A stretch of 64,000 nucleotides of DNA from Rhizobium sp. CIAT894 (GTDB lineage Bacteria; Pseudomonadota; Alphaproteobacteria; Rhizobiales; Rhizobiaceae), in assembly GCF_000172795.2 (NCBI RefSeq), contig NZ_CP020947.1, positions 2,607,001 through 2,671,000 of the forward strand, in the 5' to 3' direction. Position 1 is the stretch's first letter. Every line of letters begins with the position of its first letter. Made by a program: the position numbers and the translations under genes. A model generated the notes under the pieces. It saw only the letters and a program-made list of their open reading frames with translations. It was not told the origin of the DNA and did no database searches. Shown here one piece after another: positions 43,403 to 51,903 of this stretch.

Positions 43403-44278
43403 TTAAAGGCGCTTTTCGAAGAAGGTGTCCGGATACGGATCGTCGTTGAACCGCTCGATCTCGTTCCAGCCGGTTGCGCGATAGAGCTTCTGTGCCTCGG
43501 CCAGCGCGCTATTCGTATCCAGGCGCAGGAGCTTGACGGATAGTTCACGGGCGATGTCTTCGGCGGCCGTCATCAGGCGTTTGGCGAGCCCGAGGCCGCG
43601 CGCGGATGGAGCCACCCACAGCCTTTTGATCTCCGCAACCTCGCCGCCATCGCCCTTCAACCCGACACAGCCGATCGGCAGGTCATCCGACATGGCGACC
43701 AGGAACGCCCCGCGCGGACGAACCATATCCCAAGCGTCGGGATCGCGCGAAAGCGACACATCGAAACCTTTCTCGAAGCGGCGGGCAAGTTCGCCGTAAT
43801 ATTCGCTCAGGCAATAGCGGGCATTCCGGTGCCGGGGATCTTCCTCCTCGAGCACGATCCGGTCGCGTCGCAGCGATGAAGCAACGATATCCATGGCGCG
43901 CAGCAGTTCTTCCGGGTGGCGATGCCGTGCCAGAAATGATGTCGCCTGCGCATTGGAAAGCGCTTCATAGGCCTGAAATTCGGACCGGCCGGTTTCGGTC
44001 AATCTGGCGATGCGGCGACGCGCGTCCTCAGGGTTCGGCACCGTCTCGACGAGACCCTCTTCTTCCAGGCTGCGCAGCAGACGGCTCATCAAGCCGGAAT
44101 CGAGGCCCAGATGGTCGCGGATCACGGCAACATCGGATTGCCCGCGGCCGATCGAATTGAGCACGCGGGCTGCCCCCAGCGGACGTCCGCGTCCGAGGAA
44201 AGACGTATCGAGAGCGCCGACCTCAGAGGTGACGGCACGGTTGAAGCGACGCACACGAGCGACGGGATCGTAGATCAT
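43403..44278 (-). CDS. MarR-type HTH fused to GNAT acetyltransferase
   Basis: A 291-aa two-domain protein. Residues 1-140: MarR-like winged helix (AARVLNSIGRGQSDVAVIRD, LGLDSGLMSRLLRSLEEEGL, VETVPNPEDARRRIARLTET). Residues 150-291: GNAT domain (LWVAPSARGLGLAKRLMTAA with the acetyl-CoA loop; LYRATGWNEIERFNDDPYPD). This fusion is a known architecture, and the HTH presumably controls its own gene. A perfect 8-bp palindrome sits two bases upstream of the start codon. Whether it acetylates a drug or a protein is unknown. Confidence 0.9.
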   Translation of the reverse strand: MIYDPVARVRRFNRAVTSEVGALDTSFLGRGRPLGAARVLNSIGRGQSDVAVIRDHLGLDSGLMSRLLRSLEEEGLVETVPNPEDARRRIARLTETGRSEFQAYEALSNAQATSFLARHRHPEELLRAMDIVASSLRRDRIVLEEEDPRHRNARYCLSEYYGELARRFEKGFDVSLSRDPDAWDMVRPRGAFLVAMSDDLPIGCVGLKGDGGEVAEIKRLWVAPSARGLGLAKRLMTAAEDIARELSVKLLRLDTNSALAEAQKLYRATGWNEIERFNDDPYPDTFFEKRL

Positions 44279-44280
44279 AT

Positions 44281-44300
44281 TATCTGACTTAGGTCAGATA
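44281..44300. promoter_or_regulatory. palindromic operator of the MarR-GNAT gene
   Basis: TATCTGAC-TTAG-GTCAGATA, perfect 8-bp arms, ending 2 bp before the start codon at 44278, where it would overlap the ribosome site or a leaderless start. Confidence 0.6.
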
Positions 44301-44423
44301 AATCCCACTGTCAAATCCGGGCAAAAGCGGACTTGCGACGAAATGCAAGGCGCGCGCCGACCACCTTGCGCATCCCCGCTCCCTCACCTATGGCAATGCA
44401 ACTTCCCCACGCAAGGCTGCCCC

Positions 44424-45236
44424 GTGCTCCGCTTTATCCTCCACGCCCTGATCGTCATCACCCTGACGCTGCTCACCCAGATAGGCGGCCTCGCCTATCT
44501 CGTCGCGCTGGCCGCGTCGCGCGCCTGGGGGATCCGGCGCTTTCTGGCGAAGCTCGCGATCTTCCTGCTTTGTTATGTCAGCGCGTCGTTCGCAGCAGGC
44601 CTCGCCGCTCCGGCGTTCGGACGGGTTCCCCTCTCCTGCATGTCAAACGCCACAGACAGGCTCGTGGTCCGCTCCCCGATCTATTGCCTGTTGAACCGCA
44701 ATTACGTTAGGCCCGAGGTGCGCGACCTGGCAAAGGCGCTTGCCGCCCACATGGACGAGGAATTTCCCGGAACCGTCACCACCGCGCTGGATGCGAATTT
44801 CCCCTTCGTAAACGGTTTTCCACTGCTGCCGCATCTGTCGCATGCCGATGGCAAGAAGCTCGACTTCGCCTATTATTACAAGGATGCGGACGGCGCCTTC
44901 CTGAACGGCGTCACCCGCTCCCCGATCGGCTATTTCGCCTTCGAAGAGCCAGCGCCCGGCGATGAATTGCCATGCGAAGGGCGCAACGACTGGCTCACCA
45001 CCCGCTGGGATTTCGACGCGCTACAGCCCTTGTTCCCCGCCTATCGGATCGAAGAGCAGCGGACGTCGGAAGCGGTTCGCTGGCTGACCAGCGAAGGCGT
45101 CGCGCGCTTCCGCCTGGAGAAGATCTTCATCGAACCGCATCTGAAGAATGCGCTTGGCATCACCGACAGTCATGTCCGCTTCCAAGGCTGCCGCGCCGCC
45201 CGCCACGACGACCATCTTCATATCCAGGTCGAGTAA
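44424..45236 (+). CDS. membrane-anchored protein with LAS-type metallopeptidase motifs
   Basis: About 270 aa. Two N-terminal hydrophobic segments (FILHALIVITLTLLTQIGGL and RRFLAKLAIFLLCYVSASFA) anchor it. The periplasmic part carries LPHLSHADGKKLDFAYYY (H-x6-D) and at the very end ARHDDHLHIQVE (HxH). Together these match the zinc pattern of LAS peptidases (M15/M74, e.g. MepA), which cut peptidoglycan cross-links. I infer a cell-wall enzyme; the family name is not certain. Start GTG 44424 (AAGG upstream) or ATG 44343. Confidence 0.7.
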   Translation: MLRFILHALIVITLTLLTQIGGLAYLVALAASRAWGIRRFLAKLAIFLLCYVSASFAAGLAAPAFGRVPLSCMSNATDRLVVRSPIYCLLNRNYVRPEVRDLAKALAAHMDEEFPGTVTTALDANFPFVNGFPLLPHLSHADGKKLDFAYYYKDADGAFLNGVTRSPIGYFAFEEPAPGDELPCEGRNDWLTTRWDFDALQPLFPAYRIEEQRTSEAVRWLTSEGVARFRLEKIFIEPHLKNALGITDSHVRFQGCRAARHDDHLHIQVE

Positions 45237-45298
45237 CCCGGTCCGTCAGAATGTACGCGCCGGTCGAGTGCCCCCTCCGGCTAGCTCGGCAACCGACC

Positions 45299-45667
45299 TC
45301 AGACCGAATGCGCCTCATCATAGGCGCGCTGCGCCGTAAAAATCGCATCCATATTCTTCTCCGCCCAGTGGGCAAGGGCCGAAACTGTATCCGTCAGGGT
45401 GCGGCCCAGCGGCAGCAGTGCATATTCAACGGTCACCGGCACGGTCGGGAAAATCGTGCGCGAGATCAACCCGTCGCGCTCCAGCTTCCGCAGCGTCTGA
45501 GCAAGAACTTTCTGCGATATGCCCTTGATATCCCGACGGATGTGATTGAAACGCACCGGCCCGCCTTCCAGCCGGTCGAGAATGAGCAGCGCCCATTTAT
45601 CTGCCAGTCGATCCAGCACCAGGCGTGTTGGGCAGCGGTCCTCGTAGACGTTGTACGCCTGTTGCAT
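45299..45667 (-). CDS. HxlR family transcriptional regulator
   Basis: A 122-aa winged-helix regulator. VYEDRCPTRLVLDRLADKWA with the conserved Cys, LLILDRLEGGPVRFNHIRRD and IKGISQKVLAQTLRKLERDG, LISRTIFPTVPVTVEYAL are the complete family domain. Cys near residue 12 is the likely redox sensor. ATG 45667 with AGGTG six bases upstream, or GTG 45676. Divergent from the NmrA-like gene; nested palindromes lie between. Confidence 0.9.
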   Translation of the reverse strand: MQQAYNVYEDRCPTRLVLDRLADKWALLILDRLEGGPVRFNHIRRDIKGISQKVLAQTLRKLERDGLISRTIFPTVPVTVEYALLPLGRTLTDTVSALAHWAEKNMDAIFTAQRAYDEAHSV

Positions 45668-45750
45668 CACGGTCACCTGTTTCCCTCGCCGGTTTCCTTG
45701 ACGAAACCATGTTACGAAAAAGTGCTCTCTTTTCTAATCCTGATTTGCCT

Positions 45751-45787
45751 GTATCTATCTTGCCGCTAGATAGTTTCCAATAGATAC
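45751..45787. promoter_or_regulatory. nested palindrome, candidate HxlR operator
   Basis: Outer GTATCTAT (45751) / ATAGATAC (45780) and inner CTATCT (45755) / AGATAG (45768), both perfect, 13 bp before the NmrA-like ATG and next to its ribosome site GGAGAG. Confidence 0.55.
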
Positions 45788-45800
45788 CAAGGAGAGCGAT

Positions 45801-46640
45801 ATGAGCAACAAGATTCTGGTTATCGGCGCGACCGGCACAGTCGGCAAGCATGTGGTGGACGGGCTCCTGGCCAAGGGCGAAGCCGTCAAGGCTGCTTCGC
45901 GCTCGGGCAAGCCGGTGGCGGGCGCCGAAGGCGTCGCCTTCGACTATGCAAAGCCGGAAACCTTCGGCCCGGCCTTTGAAGGCGTCGACCGCGCCTATGT
46001 GCTGCTCGCCTCCGGCCATGTCGATGCCAAGGGCCTGCTGCTGCCGGTCATCGAAGCCGCTGCCGCCCGCAAGGTGAAGGTGGTTTTCCAGAGCGTCCTC
46101 GGCGTCGACGCCGACGACTCCATTCCTTATCGCCAGGTCGAGATCGCCCTGGAAAAATCAGGCACACCTTACGTCATCCTGCGCCCGAACTGGTTTTCCG
46201 ATAACTTCCACACGTTCTGGAAGCCCGGCATCGACCACGGCCAGATCGCCCTGCCCGCCGCAGACGGCAAATCGAGCTTCGTCGACGCCCGCGATATCGC
46301 GGCCAGCGCCGTGGCAGCCCTCACTTCCTCGGCGTTCGACGGCAAGGCCTTCAACCTGACCGGCCCGGAAGCCCTCTCCTACACGCAAGCCGCCGCCATC
46401 CTGTCACAGGCGATCGGCAAGCCGGTCGCCTACAACGCCATCACCGACGAAGCCTTCATCGGCATCCTGACCGGCGCCGGCGTGCCTGCCGATTATGCGA
46501 GCTTCCTCGCCTCGATCTTCTATCCCGTTCGCCAAGGTTGGACCGCTGTCGTCACCGGCGACGTCGAGACGCTGACCGGCAAGACGCCGCGCTCGCTGAA
46601 GACCTACGCGGCAGATTATGCCGCGGCGCTGAAGGCGTAA
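45801..46640 (+). CDS. NmrA-like NAD(P)H-binding reductase
   Basis: A 279-aa atypical short-chain dehydrogenase close to QOR2 (YtfG) and azoreductase-like NmrA proteins. ILVIGATGTVGKHVVDGLLA is the dinucleotide loop, AASRSGKPVAGAEGVAFDYA the second strand, and YVILRPNWFSDNFHTFWKP and FNLTGPEALSYTQAAAILSQ are conserved in the family. The likely reaction is NADPH-dependent quinone reduction. ATG 45801 with GGAGAGCGAT in front. Probably induced through the divergent HxlR regulator under electrophile stress. Confidence 0.9.
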   Translation: MSNKILVIGATGTVGKHVVDGLLAKGEAVKAASRSGKPVAGAEGVAFDYAKPETFGPAFEGVDRAYVLLASGHVDAKGLLLPVIEAAAARKVKVVFQSVLGVDADDSIPYRQVEIALEKSGTPYVILRPNWFSDNFHTFWKPGIDHGQIALPAADGKSSFVDARDIAASAVAALTSSAFDGKAFNLTGPEALSYTQAAAILSQAIGKPVAYNAITDEAFIGILTGAGVPADYASFLASIFYPVRQGWTAVVTGDVETLTGKTPRSLKTYAADYAAALKA

Positions 46641-46692
46641 TCGCGAAAACAAACCGCTGACGGCGGACATCCGCCGTCTGTTCTACTCTTTC

Positions 46693-46743
46693 CCAGCCCG
46701 TCCCGAGGCGCCCCTGAGGGGTGTCGAAGGACGGGGCTGGCCA
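46693..46743. repeat. type A repeat
   Basis: CAGCCCGTCCCGAGGCGCCC, CTGAGGGGTGTCGAAGGACG, GGGCTGGCCAC. Lies in the spacer between two convergent genes. Confidence 0.7.
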
Positions 46744-46791
46744 CACCATCGGTACGCTGTATGGCCGGGAAAGCCGATACAAAAGCGACGC

Positions 46792-47259
46792 CTATCGCAA
46801 CGGCAGTTCATAACTCCGCTTCAGCGTTTCCATCGGCACGTCGGTCTTGACGCTGAGGACACTCGGAATGCGCGTCAGGTGGTCGGCCTGAAAACGCCAG
46901 TAGCTGTGCAGATCGGCGGTGACGATACGAAGCACGGCGTCGCATTCCCCCGTCGTCAGGTAACATTCCATCACCTCGGGAAACCGCCTGACGGCTTCAG
47001 CGAACCGCAACGTGACCTCGGCGTCCTGGGTCTTGAACCAAACGCGGGCGAAAACCGTCAACCCCGCGCCGACCTTTGCCGGATCCAGCACAGCGACGTA
47101 GCGATCGATGATCCCGGCCTCTTCCAGGAGGCGCACGCGGCGCAGGCAGGGCGAAGGCGACAGCCCCACCTCTTTTGCCAACTCGACATTCGAAATACGC
47201 CCGTCACGCTGAAGCACCCGCAGAATATGCCGATCGATCGGGTCCAAAGTGGTTGGCAT
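46792..47259 (-). CDS. Lrp/AsnC family transcriptional regulator
   Basis: A 155-aa regulator. N-terminal HTH: LDPIDRHILRVLQRDGRISN, VELAKEVGLSPSPCLRRVRL; C-terminal RAM domain: VFARVWFKTQDAEVTLRFAE, VMECYLTTGECDAVLRIVTA. Lrp-type proteins sense amino acids. It is divergent from an argininosuccinate synthase gene 125 bp away, so arginine or a related amino acid is a plausible effector (inference). ATG 47259 with GGAGCTATGAA upstream. Confidence 0.92.
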   Translation of the reverse strand: MPTTLDPIDRHILRVLQRDGRISNVELAKEVGLSPSPCLRRVRLLEEAGIIDRYVAVLDPAKVGAGLTVFARVWFKTQDAEVTLRFAEAVRRFPEVMECYLTTGECDAVLRIVTADLHSYWRFQADHLTRIPSVLSVKTDVPMETLKRSYELPLR

Positions 47260-47275
47260 TTCATAGCTCCATTTT

Positions 47276-47302
47276 ATTTGGAAGCGGCATAATATGCCAA
47301 AT
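47276..47302. promoter_or_regulatory. nested palindrome, candidate Lrp operator
   Basis: ATTTGG (47276) ... CCAAAT (47297) outside and GGCATA-A-TATGCC (47286-47298) inside, in the Lrp/argG spacer close to the regulator start. Confidence 0.5.
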
Positions 47303-47383
47303 ATTCGCAATTCTGAGGAAGCTTCGCAAGCTCATTGCGTATGAGCTGGCCTATTATTCCCAAGTCAAATCGGAGACGGACTG

Positions 47384-48622
47384 GTGGCGAAAAAGATAGA
47401 GAAAATTGTCCTCGCCTATTCAGGCGGACTGGATACCTCGATCATCCTCAAATGGCTGCAGGAGACTTACGGATGCGAGGTCGTGACCTTCACCGCCGAT
47501 CTCGGCCAGGGTGAGGAGCTCGAGCCGGCGCGGGCGAAGGCGACAATATCAGGGGTCAAGGACATCCGCATCGTCGACCTGCGGGAGGAATTCGTCCGCG
47601 ACTTCGTCTTTCCGATGCTGCGGGCCAACACGATTTATGAGGGGCAGTATCTCCTCGGCAGTTCGATTGCCCGGCCGCTGATTGCCAAACATCTTGTCGC
47701 CATAGCCCGGCAGGTCGGCGCGGATGCCGTTGCCCATGGCGCGACAGGCAAGGGCAACGACCAGGTCCGCTTCGAGCTGGCCGTCAATGCGCTCGATCCG
47801 TCGATCGAGGTCATTGCCCCCTGGCGCCAATGGAACATCCGCTCCCGCACCCAGCTTCTGGAATATGCCGAAAAGCATCGGATCCCGGTGCCGAGCGACA
47901 AGCGCGGCGAGGCGCCGTTCTCGACCGACGCAAACCTGCTGCACACCTCGACCGAAGGCAAGATTCTCGAAGATCCGGCGGCGATCGCCCCCGCTTATGT
48001 CTACCAGCGCACGATCGATCCCCTCGACGCCCCTGAAACCCCTGAGACCATCACCATCGGTTTCGAAAGCGGCGACCCGGTTTCCCTGAACGGCCAGGCG
48101 ATGACGCCGGCAACACTGCTCACCGAACTCAATGGCCTCGGCGGCCGGCATGGCGTCGGCCGGCTCGATCTGGTCGAAAACCGCTTCATCGGCATGAAGT
48201 CGAGGGGCGTATACGAGACGCCGGGAGGAACGATCCTGCTTACGGCGCATCGCGGGATTGAATCGATCACGCTCGATCGTGCTGCCGCACATCTGAAGGA
48301 TGAGATCATGCCGCGCTACGCCGAGCTGATCTATAACGGCTTCTGGTTCGCGCCCGAGCGGGATATGCTGCAGGCGCTGATCGACCGAAGCCAGGCCTTC
48401 GTCAGCGGCGAAGTCACGGTCAGGCTCTACAAGGGCAGCGCATCGGTCATTTCCCGCACCTCGCCCTGCTCACTCTATTGCGCCGACCTCGTCACCTTCG
48501 AGGAAAGTTCCATCGCCTATGATCATCATGATGCCGAAGGCTTCATCAGGCTCAATGGACTGCGGCTCCGGAATTGGGCGGCCCGCAACGGGGATGAGCC
48601 TCTGCCGCCAGCGCCAGCTTGA
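47384..48622 (+). CDS. argG: argininosuccinate synthase
   Basis: A 412-aa enzyme that joins citrulline and aspartate with ATP, the penultimate step to arginine. [18 protein letters not shown] is the PP-loop, [18 protein letters not shown] follows, then [54 protein letters not shown] and [19 protein letters not shown]. All catalytic segments are present and the length is normal. It starts at GTG 47384 (GGAGACGGACT upstream). The divergent Lrp gene suggests separate amino-acid control, and this could be a second argG copy next to a housekeeping one elsewhere (inference). Confidence 0.93.
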   Translation: MAKKIEKIVLAYSGGLDTSIILKWLQETYGCEVVTFTADLGQGEELEPARAKATISGVKDIRIVDLREEFVRDFVFPMLRANTIYEGQYLLGSSIARPLIAKHLVAIARQVGADAVAHGATGKGNDQVRFELAVNALDPSIEVIAPWRQWNIRSRTQLLEYAEKHRIPVPSDKRGEAPFSTDANLLHTSTEGKILEDPAAIAPAYVYQRTIDPLDAPETPETITIGFESGDPVSLNGQAMTPATLLTELNGLGGRHGVGRLDLVENRFIGMKSRGVYETPGGTILLTAHRGIESITLDRAAAHLKDEIMPRYAELIYNGFWFAPERDMLQALIDRSQAFVSGEVTVRLYKGSASVISRTSPCSLYCADLVTFEESSIAYDHHDAEGFIRLNGLRLRNWAARNGDEPLPPAPA

Positions 48623-48671
48623 TGCTCACAACCCGCCAATCGCTTCCCCGGCACAATGCCATGTCCAGCGC

Positions 48672-48698
48672 TGCGGCTCCGCTTCCGGCGGAGCCGCA
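48672..48698 (+). terminator. hairpin after argG
   Basis: TGCGGCTCCGC, 5-nt loop, GCGGAGCCGCA: perfect 11-bp stem 50 bp past the stop; then ACCCTGGATTTTCC, a weak T-tract. Confidence 0.55.
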
Positions 48699-48891
48699 CC
48701 CTGGATTTTCCTTCACGCCCAAAACAGCCAAGCTTCCATGGAAATGGCAAAGCAAATTTCAAACGATTTTAAAAACAGCATCTCAAGAACTAATCGATTT
48801 TAATTTTATTATTAAAATTTTCTTGTTGCGGCGCAAAAGAATTTAAACATTACTTCTACAGATGCTCGGTCTGTTCGTTGGAGGAACTCGC

Positions 48892-49065
48892 ATGACGATG
48901 ACATTTCCGCTCACCGAAAAGCGCGACGCCGAGGCGTTGCTGAAGCACTTGACGCTGTACAAACTGAGCTGTCCTGGAAACTGCGTCGTGTCGCTCAAGG
49001 AGTACGTCGCCCACGTCTCATCCTCTCACACGACGGCACTCGGCACGGCCCGTACCGCCTGGTAG
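48892..49065 (+). CDS. small hypothetical protein, 57 aa
   Basis: MTMTFPLTEKRDAEALLKHL, TLYKLSCPGNCVVSLKEYVA, HVSSSHTTALGTARTAW. A perfect GGAGG lies seven bases before the ATG at 48892. CPGNC could be a metal or disulfide pair. Upstream is an AT-rich tract with a dyad (AATTTTA-TTAT-TAAAATT, 48802-48819). No family recognised. Confidence 0.5.
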   Translation: MTMTFPLTEKRDAEALLKHLTLYKLSCPGNCVVSLKEYVAHVSSSHTTALGTARTAW

Positions 49066-49175
49066 GGATTTGTCCCTGCAACTGAGGTCTCACGACGGGC
49101 GAGACATGGCCTCGGCGGCATACGAAAAATCATCGAATACCAGTTACGGCAGACGGTCGTTGCCGTGCCTGCAAA

Positions 49176-49244
49176 AATTCCTATTCTGGGACGCCGCCGG
49201 CGGCGATGAAAAGCTGAGGCGTCCCAGCTATTGCGATAGGAATT
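49176..49244 (+). promoter_or_regulatory. large stem-loop in the ubiA-like leader
   Basis: AATTCCTAT (49176) and TGGGACGCC (49187) pair with GGCGTCCCA (49218) and ATAGGAATT (49236). Two 9-bp stems separated by an internal loop; the apical loop contains GCCGCCGGCGGC. It ends 12 bp before the ATG at 49257. Confidence 0.6.
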
Positions 49245-49256
49245 ACAGGCTACATC

Positions 49257-50171
49257 ATGACGACTCTAAGCCGCCCTGATCTCAGCGACATCCACCATGG
49301 TGACTGGGTGGATCGCCGGTTGCCGGCCGCATGGCGGCCATACACGCGGCTGGCGCGGCTGGATCGCCCTGTGGGGATATGGCTGACGCTTTTCCCATGC
49401 TGGGCCGCCCTCGTCCAGGCATCGCACGGCCTGCCGGACCTTAGTCAACTGGCGATCTTCTCTCTCGGCGCCCTGCTGATGAGAAGCGCCGGCTCCACGG
49501 TCAACGACATGGCGGATCGGAAGTTTGACGGTCACGTGGAGCGGACTCGTTTCCGGCCGCTGGCAAGCGGACAGCTCGGCACGCTGCACGCCTTTGTCTT
49601 TCTGGCCGTGGAACTCATGGCTGCCGCCTCGCTTCTGCTCTTCCTGACACCCTACACACGTTTGATCGCGATATCGGTTCTGCCGCTCGTCTTCCTCTAT
49701 CCTTTCTGCAAGCGCTTCACCCACTGGCCCCAGGCCGTGCTGGGAGCGGCGTTTAATTGGGGGATGCTGATGGCATGGGCCGAGGTTGGAGGTCATATTC
49801 CTACCGGTGCCGTGCTGATGTGGGCCGGGGCCATCGCCTGGCAGATCGGCTATGATACGGTCTACGCCTATGTCGACGTCAGGGACGACACCCGCCTCGG
49901 CTTGAAATCCACGGCGATCCTGTTCGGCCGGCGCGGCAAGATGTGGATCGGCTTGTTCTATGCCCTGGCCGTCGGGGCGTGGTCGCTCGGGGGCTGGCTG
50001 CTGGAGATGTCGCCGCCTTATGCGATCGGCATGCTGGTGATCGCAGCCCACCTTGCCTGGCAGATCCGGCGGATCGACCTCGCCCGCCCCGACCTGAATT
50101 ATCGCCTGTTCCTCGCCAATATCCTGACGGGCGTGCTGCTGGCCGGCACGGCTTTGTCAGGCACATGGTGA
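49257..50171 (+). CDS. UbiA-type prenyltransferase (4-hydroxybenzoate octaprenyltransferase-like)
   Basis: A 304-aa integral membrane enzyme with about nine TMs. The first Asp-rich motif is STVNDMADRKFDGHVERTRF (NDxxDxxxD) and the second AYVDVRDDTRLGLKSTAI (DxxxD): both bind the Mg-diphosphate of the prenyl donor. RLDRPVGIWLTLFPCWAALV opens the family. The expected reaction is prenylation of 4-hydroxybenzoate for ubiquinone. A COQ7-type hydroxylase gene lies 0.9 kb away, which supports a quinone role, but this may be a paralogue of a main ubiA elsewhere. A large hairpin lies in front of the start. Confidence 0.87.
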   Translation: MTTLSRPDLSDIHHGDWVDRRLPAAWRPYTRLARLDRPVGIWLTLFPCWAALVQASHGLPDLSQLAIFSLGALLMRSAGSTVNDMADRKFDGHVERTRFRPLASGQLGTLHAFVFLAVELMAAASLLLFLTPYTRLIAISVLPLVFLYPFCKRFTHWPQAVLGAAFNWGMLMAWAEVGGHIPTGAVLMWAGAIAWQIGYDTVYAYVDVRDDTRLGLKSTAILFGRRGKMWIGLFYALAVGAWSLGGWLLEMSPPYAIGMLVIAAHLAWQIRRIDLARPDLNYRLFLANILTGVLLAGTALSGTW

Positions 50172-50190
50172 GCAATTTGAGGTGGGATCA

Positions 50191-50967
50191 ATGACCTATC
50201 TGAAACAAGGCGTGCTCGCCGCCGCCATGATGCTGGCGGCAACGATGACATCCCTGCATCAAGCCGATGCCGGGCAATGCGAACCGCAGAGTTTCGAAGA
50301 GACGAAATATGTCGTCTGCACGCTGGAATCGGGAAAATCCGGCCTTCGCCTGTTCTGGAAGGGCGCCGATGGCGAGCCGTACCGGGCTTTTTCAAACCTT
50401 GCCGAATCCGTTCGCGCCGAGGGAAAGACGCTGGTGCTGGCCGTCAACGCCGGCATGTACCGGGCCGATTTTTCGCCGATGGGACTGTATGTCGAGAACG
50501 CCAGGGAACTGAAACCCGCCAATACCGCAAAGGCCGAAAGCTCCGCCGGCCAGGTGCCGAATTTCTACAAGAAACCGAACGGCGTGTTCTTTCTGGGTGA
50601 AACCGGCGCCGGCATCCTTCCCACAGATGAATTTCTGCAGCGTGCGCCCAAAGTGCGGTTCGCCACACAGTCCGGCCCGATGCTCGTCATCGCCGGCAAG
50701 CTGAACCCGATCTTCATCCCCGGTTCCACCGATCGAACCCGCCGAAGCGGTGTCGGCGCCTGCGGAGCCGGCACGGTTCGCTTGGCGATCAGCGAAGACG
50801 GGGTGAATTTCCACGATTTCGCGCGGCTCTTCCGCGACAATCTGAAATGCCCCGACGCCTTGTTTCTCGATGGCGGAAACGGTGTCGGGCTTTATTACCC
50901 GGAAATGGGCCGTAACGACCGTTCCTGGCACGGCGGCTACGGCCCGATCCTCGGCGTGGTCGAGTAG
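50191..50967 (+). CDS. secreted DUF2233 (phosphodiester glycosidase) protein
   Basis: A 258-aa exported protein. Signal peptide MTYLKQGVLAAAMMLAATMT with cleavage near HQADAGQC. The DUF2233/NAGPA domain follows: LVLAVNAGMYRADFSPMGLY, NGVFFLGETGAGILPTDEFL, ATQSGPMLVIAGKLNPIF, ALFLDGGNGVGLYYPEMGRN. The mammalian relative removes GlcNAc from phosphodiesters. In bacteria it may act on surface polysaccharides (inference). ATG 50191 with GAGGTGGGATCA upstream, 19 bp after the ubiA-like stop, so likely one transcript. Confidence 0.87.
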   Translation: MTYLKQGVLAAAMMLAATMTSLHQADAGQCEPQSFEETKYVVCTLESGKSGLRLFWKGADGEPYRAFSNLAESVRAEGKTLVLAVNAGMYRADFSPMGLYVENARELKPANTAKAESSAGQVPNFYKKPNGVFFLGETGAGILPTDEFLQRAPKVRFATQSGPMLVIAGKLNPIFIPGSTDRTRRSGVGACGAGTVRLAISEDGVNFHDFARLFRDNLKCPDALFLDGGNGVGLYYPEMGRNDRSWHGGYGPILGVVE

Positions 50968-51107
50968 CGGAGGAAATCGGCCTTCATCGAGGCGGGCGTT
51001 GGTGCGTTGTCGCCAGACACAATGTCCCGACAACACGATGCCCATCGACATCAAAGCTTACCGTTTCCTCTGCCGCCATCGCTTCCTCTGAACCTCCCCA
51101 TCAAAGC

Positions 51108-51710
51108 CTATCCCTTCCCCGCACGCACCATTTCGGCGCGCATCCAACTCGAGTCGCCCCAGGTGGAGAGCCAGATCATCAGGTCGGTCAGGGCGGCGAT
51201 GACGGGCAGGAGCAAGGCGTGACTCAGGCCCCGTGTCTTCTGACTGTCTTCGGCCTTCCTAAGATGCGCAAGCTCCTGTTCCTGTATCGATGCGATCAGG
51301 GTATGAAGCTCGGGATCGCGTTTGGCGAGGAAAGCCAGTTGGTCTTCGAGATGGCGATGAACCGTGCTTTCCACGGCCTCCGTGCAGATCCAGATCAAGT
51401 TGCGCCCGCCAAGCGCCGTCAGCAAGCCGAGCACGAAACCGCCGAGACTCCAGAAGGCCATGACGCGGCAGGGCCTGGCGCTCCTTGCAGGCATTGCCCC
51501 GCGAAACAGCCGGCAATGGTCGATCTCGTCCTCACGCATCTCTTCAAGCGTCGAAACGATGTCGGGAAACAGCCGCCGGGCCATCAGGATCTGGGCGCCA
51601 TAGATCCTGATAGCGCCGAACTCGCCCGCGTGGTTGACCTTGAGAATGCGACGGATGGTGACATCGGCGTCGCGCATTCCCGAGTTGCTCGACGGATTGA
51701 TCATAACCAT
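51108..51710 (-). CDS. COQ7-type demethoxyubiquinone hydroxylase family protein
   Basis: A 200-aa di-iron hydroxylase related to COQ7. The ligands are visible: Glu in LKVNHAGEFGAIRIYGAQ, ExxH in MREDEIDHCRLFR, Glu in ICTEAVESTVHRHLEDQL and ExxH in IQEQELAHLRKAE. The two central hydrophobic stretches fit monotopic membrane binding. It hydroxylates demethoxyubiquinone at C6 in the family's main role. It is convergent to the DUF2233 gene rather than in the ubiA-like transcript. Beginning at 51710; the Met at residue 12 is an alternative. Confidence 0.87.
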   Translation of the reverse strand: MVMINPSSNSGMRDADVTIRRILKVNHAGEFGAIRIYGAQILMARRLFPDIVSTLEEMREDEIDHCRLFRGAMPARSARPCRVMAFWSLGGFVLGLLTALGGRNLIWICTEAVESTVHRHLEDQLAFLAKRDPELHTLIASIQEQELAHLRKAEDSQKTRGLSHALLLPVIAALTDLMIWLSTWGDSSWMRAEMVRAGKG

Positions 51711-51903
51711 CCTGCCCCGGTTCCCTTGCGGTCAATAGGCAGGATCGCCGCCGTCATCGTCAAGGGGTGCCGGCATGCGCCTTCGCGAGACATGGCCGGC
51801 AAATTGTCTCTCCACCGCCGGTCAATCATGCCCTTGAGCGAGGCGCCTTTCAAAAACCACCGGCCTCGCATAGGCTCCCGGCCCAGCAAAACAGGAAAGC
51901 CGG

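Noticed and set aside
43165..43548. Reverse frame with DVDWVSVYRLERGDFLGLAR between the 67-aa gene and the MarR-GNAT gene
   Set aside because: Reads somewhat like protein, but overlaps two better genes and I know no match; possible remnant, not claimed.
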